DNA of 64,000 bases from JANXUR01 sp038229415 (GCA_038229415.1 JBBROM010000003.1:62001-126000), one strand, 5' to 3'. Counted from the first letter of the stretch, positions 27,871 to 36,893 are shown. The notes: a model not told the origin generated them from the letters alone. Numbers and translations are program-made.

Positions 27871-28461
27871 TCAACTCGCGACGGAAGGCTCGCTGAGGTT
27901 CGCTTGTGCAGGTGCGCTATGGCCAGCGCACCGCTGCACACCCAGATAAACGCTCCACGGGCCGACGGCGTCGCCATACTGATGAGCCATCACGCGAGAC
28001 AGTTGATGCAGGTGAGTGAGGTCGTGAACCACCCAGGCCGCCAGAAGTTGTGACAGCGTCACCACTCCCAGCTCTGGATATCTTCCTCGTCTGTGCAAGT
28101 CGTCGGAATTCAAATTTAGGGCCGTCAGCGCGGCTAAATTCTCCGTCCGCATACGGGCGAAATCGTCCAAGAGTTGCGCGAGCGATTTTTCTTGGCTCTC
28201 AAACGACTGCGCCAAGCGGTCAAACGGAAAGAAGGGCTGCGCTTCGCCGTTCTCCAGGATGATCCGCACTCGAGGCATCCAGTCTGTGCGCTCCCCGACT
28301 ATCAGGTGGCCTATGATGTCGAATGCGTTCCAAGTATCGTCTCCTTCGTTGCCGCGCACCCAAGCGTTGGGCAGGCCGCGCAATAGGGCGTCTAGTGTTG
28401 CAGGAGTGCGGGCGAGAAATGCGATCGCGTCGTTGAGGTTGAAGTCCGGTGAGCTTGCCAT
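27871..28461 (-). CDS. DinB-fold family protein
   Basis: A 196-aa four-helix-bundle protein of the DinB/YfiT type, with probable metal-binding His residues in IIGHLIVGE and in the late VVHDLTHLHQLSRVM segment. Such proteins are putative thiol-dependent or bacillithiol-like transferases, mostly uncharacterised. I use the ATG at 28461; a GTG two codons earlier is possible. It is convergent with recA and shares its terminator region. Confidence 0.82.
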   Translation of the reverse strand: MASSPDFNLNDAIAFLARTPATLDALLRGLPNAWVRGNEGDDTWNAFDIIGHLIVGERTDWMPRVRIILENGEAQPFFPFDRLAQSFESQEKSLAQLLDDFARMRTENLAALTALNLNSDDLHRRGRYPELGVVTLSQLLAAWVVHDLTHLHQLSRVMAHQYGDAVGPWSVYLGVQRCAGHSAPAQANLSEPSVAS

Positions 28462-28550
28462 GGTCACGTAGATGCATTTCCTGCGTTTCTGGACTCAGGC
28501 AGCGATGCGAGGCTGCGCCAGTGTCTATGGCGATGACGTGGGGTCGGATG

Positions 28551-28728
28551 CGCTGCCCGCATTGTCAGAGCCGCCCCAGACGCATAAAATCATAAGCATT
28601 GCATTTGTTGTCCGGAGCGGGTTCGTCGCTCCCAACGTCCCACTGGCCCGAGGAATCTTGAAACAGATGATTGCGGTGTATCCCGGTTCGTTTGATCCGG
28701 TGACCAATGGCCACCTGGACTTGGAGCG
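28551..28728 (+). repeat. Partial copy of the coaD promoter and 5' end
   Basis: About 178 bases nearly identical to 30379-30558. It contains a full sigma70-type promoter (TTGTCA, 17 bp, TAAAAT at 28562-28590) and the first 20 or so codons of coaD (MIAVYPGSFDPVTNGHLDLE), then runs into a TGA at 28730-28732. A three-base loss near the end (LIE becoming LE) precedes the breakpoint. It is a truncated coaD duplicate, not a working gene. Confidence 0.85.
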
Positions 28729-28902
28729 GTGAAATTCACAGTGCCAATCGTTGCTGGGGGTATGGTGTTTGTTGGCGGGGGTGCTGCAAACCCTGTCTAC
28801 TACTCTCCAGGAAAGACGACAACTGCGGGCGCAAACTGCACCCCTTCTGCCTCGGGTGGTAGCTGTCTAGGTGGCCTCTATATTTATGGTATCAAGCCGT
28901 AA
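28729..28902 (+). pseudogene. C-terminal remnant of an exported beta-propeller protein
   Basis: Starting exactly where the coaD copy stops, an open stretch of 57 codons reads VKFTVPIVAGGMVFVGGG ... GGLYIYGIKP and ends in TAA. It resembles the last blade of PQQ/quinoprotein-type beta-propellers (FTVPTVANGKVYVG...YG), which are common in Acidobacteria. It has no start, signal or remaining blades, so it looks like a fragment carried in with the adjacent GloVer gene. Confidence 0.55.
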
Positions 28903-28924
28903 TGCGCGAATTCTGGAGCCGATT

Positions 28925-30301
28925 ATGAAGTGCTTGTCAACTACGTTATTGTGCGTATTGTCGCTTTTATCGCTAGCGCCAGCTGCTGCGAGTGCTCAGA
29001 TTGTGGCGGCAGTTACCAGCCTAAGCGGTGGCTATGCTGGATCCATTCAGACGCAGGGCCGCGACGCGCAGATCTACGGAGTCGTGTCTCAGGGGGGCGG
29101 GCTCGGTTCCGTCTATAAAGTAACCCCTGCGGGTGCGTTCAGTACTGTGTTCTCTTTTTCAGACGCGACAACTGGCTGGATTCCAGAAGGAACGGTCACC
29201 CTCGGCACAGACGGAAATTACTATGGCGTTACTAGCTTTGGGGGTGGCACGGCCGTTAATGGTGTGCTTTTTAAACTCACTCCAAAGGGAGTCTACACGG
29301 TACTCCACGTCTTTCAAGGTGGCTCTGATGGCGAGGGTCCTTTAGCCGCCCCGATTGAAGGCATTGACGGGGCTCTCTACGGTACCACTAGCGGCAACAA
29401 TGGGATATTTTCATCCACAGTCTACAAGTACACGCACAGCGGCGTTTTCAGCACAATTTATGACTTTAGTTCAACCACTGGCTTTAGGCCGACGCTGGAC
29501 GAGCAACTTCTGCAAGGCACGGACGGCAACCTCTACGCGATCGCACGAACTGGTGGAACGGTGGACGATGGGGAAATCATCAAGCTCTCCATCAGCGGCA
29601 AGCTCCTGAGCACATATAGCTTCGCTGGCGGCGTGACCGGTGGTGCCGTGCCGATCGGTACACTGATTCAGGCTTCCGATGGCAATTACTACGGCACTAC
29701 GGAATTCGGCGGAACCTCGGGGAACGGTACGGTTTACAAGATGGACACCAAAGGCAACGTCACGTTAGTTCACAGCTTCGCCAAGGCTAACGGCGGTGGC
29801 TACTGCCCGCTCGGCGGGCTGGTGCAGGGTACGGACGGATATCTGTACGGCACCACGGCAAGCGGCGGTGCGAATGGGCTCGGAGCAATTTTCCGCACTA
29901 CGACCGGCGGTGCTTTCAAACAGCTGTACAGTTTCACAACCGTCATCGGCAGCGTCCCTGTAGGGTCTTTGCTACAGCATACAAACGGGCTCTTCTACGG
30001 GTACGCGAACTTCGGCGGGGCGTATACATTTGGCGCAATTTATTCCTTGGACATGAGCCTCGGGCAATTCGTGACGTTCGTCCGGCCGGTGGGCAAGGCG
30101 GGGCAGACGGCTGAAATTCTGGGCCAGGGTTTGACGGGCGTAAGCAGTGTCACTTTCAATGGAGTTTCGGCGTCGAGCTTCAAGGTGGTGTCGGATACCT
30201 ATATGACGGCAGTGATCCCGTCCGGCGCGACGACTGGGCCGATGGTGGTCACCACGCCGACGCAAGTGCTCACCAGCAACGTGAACTTCCGTATTCGCTA
30301 A
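28925..30301 (+). CDS. GloVer-repeat exported protein with C-terminal IPT/TIG domain
   Basis: A 458-aa protein from the ATG at 28925 (GGAG 7 nt upstream). A signal peptide (MKCLSTTLLCVLSLLSLAPAA) is followed by about seven GloVer units (GGSDGEGPLAAPIEGIDGALYGTT, with GTVYKMDTKGNVTLVHSF-like second halves). The last 75 residues form an IPT/TIG-like immunoglobulin fold (GQTAEILGQGLTGVSSVTFN...VVTTPTQVL). Unlike the GloVer protein at 16103 it lacks the paired Cys. The gene lies between two copies of the coaD promoter/5' region and may use the left-hand promoter copy. Confidence 0.85.
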   Translation: MKCLSTTLLCVLSLLSLAPAAASAQIVAAVTSLSGGYAGSIQTQGRDAQIYGVVSQGGGLGSVYKVTPAGAFSTVFSFSDATTGWIPEGTVTLGTDGNYYGVTSFGGGTAVNGVLFKLTPKGVYTVLHVFQGGSDGEGPLAAPIEGIDGALYGTTSGNNGIFSSTVYKYTHSGVFSTIYDFSSTTGFRPTLDEQLLQGTDGNLYAIARTGGTVDDGEIIKLSISGKLLSTYSFAGGVTGGAVPIGTLIQASDGNYYGTTEFGGTSGNGTVYKMDTKGNVTLVHSFAKANGGGYCPLGGLVQGTDGYLYGTTASGGANGLGAIFRTTTGGAFKQLYSFTTVIGSVPVGSLLQHTNGLFYGYANFGGAYTFGAIYSLDMSLGQFVTFVRPVGKAGQTAEILGQGLTGVSSVTFNGVSASSFKVVSDTYMTAVIPSGATTGPMVVTTPTQVLTSNVNFRIR

Positions 30302-30330
30302 AGGCTGTCTGACCGAAATCTGTTTGAAAG

Positions 30331-30356
30331 CCTCGCCTCGCTGAGGGGCGAGGTTT
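30331..30356 (+). terminator. Possible terminator of the GloVer gene
   Basis: The stem CCTCGCC/GGCGAGG with a 9-base loop lies 30 nt after the GloVer stop and just before the coaD promoter. Only TTT follows, so termination efficiency is doubtful. Confidence 0.4.
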
Positions 30357-30378
30357 GGCCTTGCGTAGCCTGCATCCC

Positions 30379-30558
30379 GCTGCCACATTGTCACAGCCGC
30401 CCCAGACGCATAAAATCATAAGCATTGCTTTTGCTGTCCGGAGCGCGTTGCTCGCTCCAACGTCCCACTGGCCCGAGGACTCTTGAAACAGATGATTGCG
30501 GTGTATCCCGGTTCGTTCGATCCGGTGACCAATGGCCACCTGGACCTGATTGAGCGCG
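30379..30558 (+). repeat. Intact copy of the coaD promoter/5' repeat
   Basis: The right-hand member of the direct repeat with 28551-28728, joined to the full coaD gene. The two copies differ by scattered substitutions, mostly in the 5' UTR, which argues that the duplication is not an assembly artefact. Confidence 0.85.
30388..30416 (+). promoter_or_regulatory. Sigma70-type promoter of coaD
   Basis: TTGTCA, a 17-bp spacer and TAAAAT, followed by about 75 nt to the coaD start. The same promoter is present in the left repeat copy at 28562-28590. Confidence 0.65.
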
Positions 30559-31040
30559 GCAGCAAAATGTTCCACCATCTGATTGTGGCGATTCTGCGCA
30601 ATCGGGAAAAAGAGCCCCTGTTTAGCGTGGCCGAGCGGCGCACCATGCTGGAAGAGATGGTGCAACCATTTAAGAACGTGAAGGTGGAGACGTTTGACGG
30701 CATGATGGTGGACTATGCCATGAGCGTGAATGCGACGGCGGTGCTGCGCGGCATCCGGGCCATTAGCGATTATGAGTATGAGTTCCAGATGGCGATGATG
30801 AACCGCAAGCTGCAGCCGGCGCTGGAAACGATTTTTATGATGCCGTCGGTGCGGTATTCGTTTTTGAGTTCGCGGCTGGTGCGCGAGATTGCGAAAGCTG
30901 GTGGCTCGGTGAAGGAACTGGTGCCGGACATTGTGGAAGAGCGGCTGCGGGCGAAGTTTGATCCGGCAGCGCGGTTTGAGGGCGGAGTGGCGGCGCGGAC
31001 CGGGCGGCAGCATCGCAAGCGGACGCCAGCGAAGCCGTAA
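30492..31040 (+). CDS. coaD: Pantetheine-phosphate adenylyltransferase
   Basis: Transfers AMP from ATP to 4'-phosphopantetheine, the penultimate step of coenzyme A synthesis. The protein is 182 aa from the ATG at 30492; a TTG three codons earlier is an alternative. Visible are the nucleotidyltransferase motif YPGSFDPVTNGHLDLIERG (about 5-23), VLRGIRAISDYEYEFQMAMMNR, and YSFLSSRLVREIAKAGG carrying the second ATP-binding motif. The last 25 residues are a basic extension (RTGRQHRKRTPAKP). The gene's promoter and first codons exist as a second, truncated copy 1.83 kb upstream. Confidence 0.96.
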   Translation: MIAVYPGSFDPVTNGHLDLIERGSKMFHHLIVAILRNREKEPLFSVAERRTMLEEMVQPFKNVKVETFDGMMVDYAMSVNATAVLRGIRAISDYEYEFQMAMMNRKLQPALETIFMMPSVRYSFLSSRLVREIAKAGGSVKELVPDIVEERLRAKFDPAARFEGGVAARTGRQHRKRTPAKP

Positions 31041-31092
31041 CGCTTTTTGACAAAGATTTGGCGGTAACCCTACGAAGGAAGTGAGTACGGCG

Positions 31093-32304
31093 ATGGCAAC
31101 CACCGAAGTGACGCGGGCAGTAACGCTAACGGAAAGAATCAACCGCATTGAAGTTTCTGCAACCATGGCGGTGAGTGCCGAGGCCGAGCGGCTGCGTAGT
31201 TCCGGTGTGGACGTGGTGGATTTTGGCGCGGGCGAGCCGCACTATGCCACGCCGCAACATATTAAGGACGCGGCGATTGCGGCGATCCACGCGAACTTCA
31301 GTAAGTACACTGCGGCGGGCGGCACGGCGGAGTTACGCGACGCCATTGCCAAGCGCCATGCTGAAGACTTTGCTTCGACTTACAAGCGTGAAGAAGTGAT
31401 TGCCTGCGTTGGCGGCAAGCATGCGCTGTTCAATGCGATTTCCGTGCTGGTGGATCATGGCGACGAGGTTATTATCCCGGTGCCGTACTGGGTTTCGTTC
31501 AAGGATATGGTTCGCTACGTAGGTGGCGTGCCGGTGATGGTGCAGACGGATGAGTTGCAGGGCTTCCGGCTGACGGCTGCGATGGTGGAGGCAGCGATTA
31601 CTCCGCGCACTAAGATGATTATTTTGAACTCGCCTTCGAACCCCTCGGGCGCAGTAATGAATCCCGACGACATGACTGCGATTGCGCGGCTGGCAACGGA
31701 GCGCGATATCTGGCTGATTTCAGATGAATGCTATGTGTACCTGAACTATACGGGCAAGAATTTCTCGCTAGGTTCGGTGATTGACGCAAAGAACAGGCTG
31801 CTGGTTGCGGGGTCGCTCTCTAAGACGTATGCAATGACGGGTTGGCGGCTCGGCTTTATGCTGGGGCCCGCGCCGGTAATTAGCGCGATGGCTAAGTTAC
31901 AAAGTCAAAGTACCTCGAATCCTACTTCGATTGTGCAGAAGGCCGCTGTGGCGGCACTATCGAGTTCGCAGGAGTGCGTCGCCGAGATGCGCGAAGGCTA
32001 TATCATTCTGCGCGATCATGTGGTGGCGGGACTGCGGGCGATTCCAGGAATAACTTGTAACATGCCGGGTGGGGCATTTTATGCGTTTCCGAATGTGTCG
32101 TCGTTCTTCACGCGAAATGGCGGCAAAAGCGGAATGAATTCGGCTTCGGAAGTGGCTAGCCGACTGCTACGCGAGGCGCACGTGGCCGTCGTGCCTGGTG
32201 AGGCGTTTGGTACGGAGCAGCATATACGCATCTCTTATGCGACTTCCAAGGCGGAGATTGATCACGGCTTGGAGCGCATGGCAAAGTTCTTCGCGGCCCT
32301 GTAG
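31093..32304 (+). CDS. Pyridoxal phosphate-dependent aminotransferase, class I (aspartate aminotransferase-like)
   Basis: A 403-aa cytoplasmic fold-type I aminotransferase. The ATG at 31093 has GGAAGTGAG upstream; a GTG at 31081 is possible. Characteristic are DFGAGEPHYATPQHIKDAA near the N-terminus, NSPSNPSGAV, the region of the PLP phosphate and cofactor Asp (LISDECYVYL), the Schiff-base Lys in SLSKTYAMTGWRLGF, and the substrate Arg in HIRISYAT. It most resembles the Ib aspartate or prephenate aminotransferases; exact substrates cannot be decided. It lies 52 nt after coaD and 35 nt before manA. Confidence 0.92.
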   Translation: MATTEVTRAVTLTERINRIEVSATMAVSAEAERLRSSGVDVVDFGAGEPHYATPQHIKDAAIAAIHANFSKYTAAGGTAELRDAIAKRHAEDFASTYKREEVIACVGGKHALFNAISVLVDHGDEVIIPVPYWVSFKDMVRYVGGVPVMVQTDELQGFRLTAAMVEAAITPRTKMIILNSPSNPSGAVMNPDDMTAIARLATERDIWLISDECYVYLNYTGKNFSLGSVIDAKNRLLVAGSLSKTYAMTGWRLGFMLGPAPVISAMAKLQSQSTSNPTSIVQKAAVAALSSSQECVAEMREGYIILRDHVVAGLRAIPGITCNMPGGAFYAFPNVSSFFTRNGGKSGMNSASEVASRLLREAHVAVVPGEAFGTEQHIRISYATSKAEIDHGLERMAKFFAAL

Positions 32305-32339
32305 CTCATGAATAACTGGCAAATAGTTTTGTAATTCAT

Positions 32340-33332
32340 ATGGAGAAACTCTACCCACTATTAATGGCTCCTGAATTCAGTCCCCGGCCCTGGGGTGGCT
32401 TGGACTTGGCGCCGCTTTATTCTGACCGGAAGTTTAGTGAAAAAATTGGCGAAGCATGGCTCACCGGCGACGACTGTAGGGTAGTTAACGGGCCGCTCGC
32501 GGGTCAGAGGCTTGACGATCTGTGTAAGAAGTACGGGCGCGAGTTAGTCGGAGATACTGCGCGTGAAGCCCACCGCTTTCCCCTGCTCATTAAGTTTCTG
32601 TTCCCGCACGAAAAGCTTTCGGTGCAAGTGCATCCCGATGATACCCTGGCGAATAAAGTCGGGCAGCCCTACGGAAAAACGGAGTGCTGGTATGTCGCCG
32701 CGGCGACGCCCGAGGCGAGGGTTGCCATTGGACTGAAGCCGGGGGTGACAAAAACAGATTTGGCCCGCGCGATTGCGGATGGCACAGCGGAAGACTGCTT
32801 GCATTGGGTGCAGGTAAAAAAAGGCGAGATGATCTATGTTTCGCCGGGCACAGTGCATACGATGGATGCGGGGTCGGTGCTGCTGGAAACGCAGCAGCAA
32901 TCTGATATTACTTATCGCTTATATGACTATGGCCGCCCGCGCCCCCTGCATCTGGAGCTGGGACTGGAAGCAGTACGCACACCGACCGATGCTGGTAAGG
33001 TGAAAGCGCAAGCTAAGTCGGATGCTGAGTCGGGTTCACGGCTTGAGTTAGTGAGAGCGCCGTATTTCCAAGTGGATAAATTTGAACTGATCGAGCCGCG
33101 CACGTTTTTCACCGGTGAATCTGGTGCGAAAGCGGTGCAGATACTGACTGCTTTTTCTGGCGCTGGCGAGGTCCGCAGCGATAGCGCTGAACCAGTACAG
33201 TTCGTGCGAGGGGAGTCAATCGTGGTTCCTGCATGTCTGGATGGCTTCTCCGTGGTGCCCAAGGGTGCGCTGGAGATGCTGCGGTCGATTGTGCCGACTG
33301 GAGTTACCGCGGAACCGATTACTTATATCTAG
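32340..33332 (+). CDS. manA: Mannose-6-phosphate isomerase, class I
   Basis: Interconverts fructose-6-P and mannose-6-P. The protein is 330 aa with a cupin core. The zinc-site motif SVQVHPDD is near 97-104, followed by KTECWYV and PGTVHTMDAGSVLLETQQQSDITYRLYDYGR, all typical of the short bacterial type I enzyme. It is the first of three plus-strand genes, with manC and the phosphohexomutase, that together supply GDP-mannose precursors. The gaps are 35 and 50 nt, consistent with an operon. Confidence 0.95.
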   Translation: MEKLYPLLMAPEFSPRPWGGLDLAPLYSDRKFSEKIGEAWLTGDDCRVVNGPLAGQRLDDLCKKYGRELVGDTAREAHRFPLLIKFLFPHEKLSVQVHPDDTLANKVGQPYGKTECWYVAAATPEARVAIGLKPGVTKTDLARAIADGTAEDCLHWVQVKKGEMIYVSPGTVHTMDAGSVLLETQQQSDITYRLYDYGRPRPLHLELGLEAVRTPTDAGKVKAQAKSDAESGSRLELVRAPYFQVDKFELIEPRTFFTGESGAKAVQILTAFSGAGEVRSDSAEPVQFVRGESIVVPACLDGFSVVPKGALEMLRSIVPTGVTAEPITYI

Positions 33333-33367
33333 CTATCTAGCACATTCATATTTGGGGGCGAGTGATT

Positions 33368-34483
33368 ATGGCGAAATCAAATAAGATTAATTTCCATCCT
33401 GTAATTCTCGCTGGCGGCCGTGGAACGCGGTTCTGGCCGCTAAGTCGTAAGAAGAAGGCAAAGCAACTGCTTGCACTGGATGGCAAGCAGACCATGCTGC
33501 AGCAGACGGTGGGTCGCCTGCGCAAGCTGGCTCCGGCAAAATCGTTCTGGATCATTGGCAATGAAGACGTGCGCCCGGCGATATTGAAGCAGCTCGCGGA
33601 TCTCGACAAGAAGAAGATACTGGCCGAACCTTGCGGCCGGAACACCGCCCCGGCGATAGGTTTGGCGGCGTTTCTGCTGATGCGGAGCGATCCGGATGCG
33701 GTTATAGGTCTTTTCCCCTCTGACCATGTAATCGGTAATGAGCCGCGCTATCGCGACATTATCGGGCAAGCGGTAGAAATTGCCTCGGCTGGCGAAAATA
33801 TTGTAGTGCTGGGAATCCAGCCGACGGGGCCGGTGACGGGATACGGTTACATCGAGACCGGTGCGGATTCGGGCGATGGCGTGAAGCTGGTGCGGCGATT
33901 CACCGAGAAGCCTGAATTAGAGCGCGCCAAAGAGATGGTGGCGGCGGGTAACTACTACTGGAACAGTGGCATGTTCCTGTGGAGCGCGCGTACCCTAGCG
34001 AATGCACTGCACGAGTATCTTCCAAAGACTGCGGATATTCTGAGCAAGATTGCTGGGACCTATGGCACGGCTAAGTTCGCCGTCACTTTCAAGAAGCTAT
34101 ATCCGAAGTGCGAAAATATCAGCATTGACTATGCCGTGCTGGAGCCGCGCTCGTTGCGCGGAGAAGGTAAGTCAAACCTGTTCTGTATTCCATCGGAGTT
34201 TGGCTGGAACGATTTGGGCTCGTGGACTGCCCTGCATGAGCACCACGAGGCCAAGCGAAAGCCAGAAGATGGGAACGTGATCAACGGTGATGCAAAGTTC
34301 GTGCTGAATGCAAATGGGAACTACGTCCATGCGCCCGGCAAGTTCGTGGCGCTGGTGGGCGTAGAAGGATTGGTCGTGGTGGAAACTGCGGACGCTTTAC
34401 TCATCACTACGCGGGAACACGCGCAGGACGTAGGAAAAGTTGTGAAACATCTGGATGCAATGAAGCTTACTAAATTGGTGTAG
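33368..34483 (+). CDS. manC: Mannose-1-phosphate guanylyltransferase
   Basis: Makes GDP-mannose from mannose-1-P and GTP. The protein is 371 aa from the ATG at 33368 (GGGGGCGAG upstream). The nucleotide-binding GGRGTRFWPLSRKKKAKQ lies near the N-terminus, followed by EPCGRNTAPAIGLAA, FPSDHVIG, GYGYIETG, RRFTEKPE and NSGMFLWSA. It lacks the C-terminal isomerase domain of bifunctional enzymes, consistent with the separate manA just upstream. The product would feed cell-surface polysaccharide or glycoconjugate synthesis. Confidence 0.95.
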   Translation: MAKSNKINFHPVILAGGRGTRFWPLSRKKKAKQLLALDGKQTMLQQTVGRLRKLAPAKSFWIIGNEDVRPAILKQLADLDKKKILAEPCGRNTAPAIGLAAFLLMRSDPDAVIGLFPSDHVIGNEPRYRDIIGQAVEIASAGENIVVLGIQPTGPVTGYGYIETGADSGDGVKLVRRFTEKPELERAKEMVAAGNYYWNSGMFLWSARTLANALHEYLPKTADILSKIAGTYGTAKFAVTFKKLYPKCENISIDYAVLEPRSLRGEGKSNLFCIPSEFGWNDLGSWTALHEHHEAKRKPEDGNVINGDAKFVLNANGNYVHAPGKFVALVGVEGLVVVETADALLITTREHAQDVGKVVKHLDAMKLTKLV

Positions 34484-34533
34484 CTGGACAAGATACAGTG
34501 TAAGTTATAAGTTGATTCGCTAAGACGGGGAAC

Positions 34534-35949
34534 ATGGGACAAGTTAAATTTGGCACGGACGGCTGGCGCGGCATTATTGCCGACGACTTTACTTATGACA
34601 ACGTTCGTAGCGTCGCGGAGGCGATTGCTTCCTATGTGCTGAAGCATGAAGACTATGCCAAGGGTGTGGTTGTGGGCTGCGATACGCGATTCGTGTCACC
34701 AGCGGCGGCCGAGATCGTGGCGGAAATTCTCGCCCAGGCTGGTATCCCTGTCACTTTGACGAATGAAGCTTGCCCTACACCTGCGGTTTCTTACGCGGTG
34801 AAGCATCATGGAGCGGCCGGTGGTGTGGTGGTGACTTCCAGCCACAATCCTTGGAACTGGAACGGTGTGAAGTTCAAGGGCCGCTTTGGCGGGTCGGCCA
34901 CACCCGCGATCATGAGGCAGATCGAAGTAGAGATGAACGCGGAGGCGATGCCAAAGGCAAGTACTGCGGCAACGATTACTACCCGTGATTTGAAGCCTGA
35001 ATATGTGCAGGCGATTTGCGAATTCGCCGATATGGAGAAGATTGCCAAGGCGGACTTTCGTTTCGTGATTGATACGATGTATGGCGCGGGCCGCGGTGTG
35101 CTTGCCGGCATATTCACAGCGCACGGCATTGACTTTGTGCCCATTCGCGCGGAATTGAATCCGCTATTCCCTGGTATTAATCCCGAGCCGATTGAACTGA
35201 ACCTGGCAATGTTGCAGGAGACTGTAGTTCGGGAAAAGTGCCACGCTGGCTTTGCGACAGACGGTGATGCCGACCGGATTGGAGCGGTAGCGGAAGATGG
35301 CAGCTATGTGGATCCCCACAAGATTTTTTGTGTTCTGCTCCGCTGGCTGCTGGTGCGCAAGAAGTGGCCCGGCGATGTGGTGCGAGCCTTCAACACGACC
35401 CTGATGCTGGATCGAATCTGCGCCAAGTATGGCCGCAAGTTGATCGAGTGTCCCATCGGATTCAAGTACATCGCAGACTTGATGATGGAAGGCGACGTGC
35501 TGATTGGTGGAGAAGAGTCTGGCGGCATAGGCTATTCGCGATTTCTGCCCGAACGTGACGGCGTGCTGAATTCGTTGCTACTGGCGAATGTGATGGCGGA
35601 TGAAGGCAAGCCGCTGGGAGTTCTGGTCGAAGACCTGCAACGCGAATTCGGCCCGCACTATTATGGCCGCCGCGACTTTCATATTGCGGAAGAGCTCAAG
35701 CAGGATGCGATCCGGCGCGCCAAGTCGGACGATACGAAGAAGCTGGGACGGTTCAACATACAACGGAAAGCGACGCTGGACGGCATCAAGTTCTTTCTTG
35801 ATGCGCCCAAGGAAAACAATGGAGCCGATGCATGGGTGTTGTTCCGGGCTTCAGGCACAGAGCCGCTGCTGCGCGTTTATTCGGAGGCGGCATCGCCAGA
35901 GTTGGTGAAGGAAATACTAACTTTAGCGCAGGAGTTTGCAGGAGTCTAA
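34534..35949 (+). CDS. Phosphoglucomutase/phosphomannomutase family protein
   Basis: A 471-aa alpha-D-phosphohexomutase converting hexose-6-P and hexose-1-P. All four family motifs are present: the phosphoserine loop VVTSSHNPWNWNG (about 96-108), the metal loop TDGDADRIGAV, the sugar loop GGEESGGIGYSRF, and the phosphate-binding RASGTEPLLRVY. As the third gene of the manA-manC set it most likely supplies mannose-1-P, though glucose specificity is not excluded. It converges on kdsB with a 4-nt gap. Confidence 0.94.
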   Translation: MGQVKFGTDGWRGIIADDFTYDNVRSVAEAIASYVLKHEDYAKGVVVGCDTRFVSPAAAEIVAEILAQAGIPVTLTNEACPTPAVSYAVKHHGAAGGVVVTSSHNPWNWNGVKFKGRFGGSATPAIMRQIEVEMNAEAMPKASTAATITTRDLKPEYVQAICEFADMEKIAKADFRFVIDTMYGAGRGVLAGIFTAHGIDFVPIRAELNPLFPGINPEPIELNLAMLQETVVREKCHAGFATDGDADRIGAVAEDGSYVDPHKIFCVLLRWLLVRKKWPGDVVRAFNTTLMLDRICAKYGRKLIECPIGFKYIADLMMEGDVLIGGEESGGIGYSRFLPERDGVLNSLLLANVMADEGKPLGVLVEDLQREFGPHYYGRRDFHIAEELKQDAIRRAKSDDTKKLGRFNIQRKATLDGIKFFLDAPKENNGADAWVLFRASGTEPLLRVYSEAASPELVKEILTLAQEFAGV

Positions 35950-35953
35950 GTTA

Positions 35954-36679
35954 CTAACTCGAACACGCTCGTAGCATGGCTTCCACGTGTTCAAAGTCTT
36001 CCTGTGTATCTACTCCTATGGAGTCATATGGAGTTTCCGCAGCAAAGATAGAAACACCGTTTTGCAGAAAGCGCAGTTGCTCCAGCCGCTCGGCGCGTTC
36101 CAGGGAAGATTCTGGCCAAGTGACAAAGCGGTCAAGCGCACTCTTGCGGTAGGCGTAGAAGCCTAGATGTTTGTAGTAATGCGGGTTGGTACTGTCGCGA
36201 TCATAGGGAATGGCGGCTCGCGAAAAATACAGCGCCTGACGGGCATCACTGCAAACCACTTTCACCGCGTTCGGATTCGTGATATCGTGCAAAGCACAGG
36301 GAGTCATCAGCGTTCCCACCTGCACTGAGTCAGTTTGCATCAATCCCAGCAGCGTGTCTATCTGTTCACGGCACGCCAGCGGTTCGTCACCTTGCACATT
36401 CACGTAGACGTCGGCAGCGATCTGGTTTGAGATTTCGTGTATCCGTTCGGTGCCGCTGCGATGCTTGCTTGAAGTGAGGCGCGCGTGGAAGCCGAGATCT
36501 TCGGCGGCCCGCAAAATCTCCTCTGAGTCCGTGGCCAAAATGACGTCTTCAAGCAGAGGCGATGCTTTGGCAGCAAGATACGAGTAGGCAAACAGCGGCT
36601 TGCCTGCGAGCTCCCGCAGCATTTTGCGGGGCAGGCGAGTGGAGCCGAGTCGGGCAGGGATGACGGCGATGGCACGCAT
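35954..36679 (-). CDS. kdsB: 3-deoxy-manno-octulosonate cytidylyltransferase
   Basis: Activates Kdo as CMP-Kdo for lipopolysaccharide inner-core synthesis, so the cell has a Gram-negative envelope. The protein is 241 aa. It starts with the nucleotide-binding AVIPARLGSTRLPRKML and contains SGTERIHEI, VNVQGDEPL, YFSRAAIPYDRD, HLGFYAYRKSALDRF and a closing SIGVDTQEDFEHVEAML, all diagnostic of KdsB. It stands alone; no other kds gene is nearby. Confidence 0.97.
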   Translation of the reverse strand: MRAIAVIPARLGSTRLPRKMLRELAGKPLFAYSYLAAKASPLLEDVILATDSEEILRAAEDLGFHARLTSSKHRSGTERIHEISNQIAADVYVNVQGDEPLACREQIDTLLGLMQTDSVQVGTLMTPCALHDITNPNAVKVVCSDARQALYFSRAAIPYDRDSTNPHYYKHLGFYAYRKSALDRFVTWPESSLERAERLEQLRFLQNGVSIFAAETPYDSIGVDTQEDFEHVEAMLRACSS

Positions 36680-36893
36680 GATGCTGTTCAGTGTGTAGCT
36701 TTTGCCCGCTCAAAGCAAGCAGCAGGACGATTTTGGAACGAATGATTCAACTTTCCACAACAATGTGCAATTTGGCTCTTGTATCGCACGTCGTGGAGCG
36801 CGACAATGAGCGCATCCCCGATTGTCTTCCTGACAGTCGTTCTCACCTCATCAGCAGCCGCAGGGCTGCGGCGCAACACAGCAAAGAGGAATA

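Noticed and set aside
28472..28732. An 86-aa gene ending in MIAVYPGSFDPVTNGHLDLER
   Set aside because: It is non-coding leader fused to the truncated coaD copy; the only recognisable part is the duplicated coaD start.
36680..36893. tRNA or small RNA between kdsB and the zinc-ribbon gene
   Set aside because: Only a 7-bp hairpin (GCCGCAG/CTGCGGC) is present; no cloverleaf or T-run is seen.
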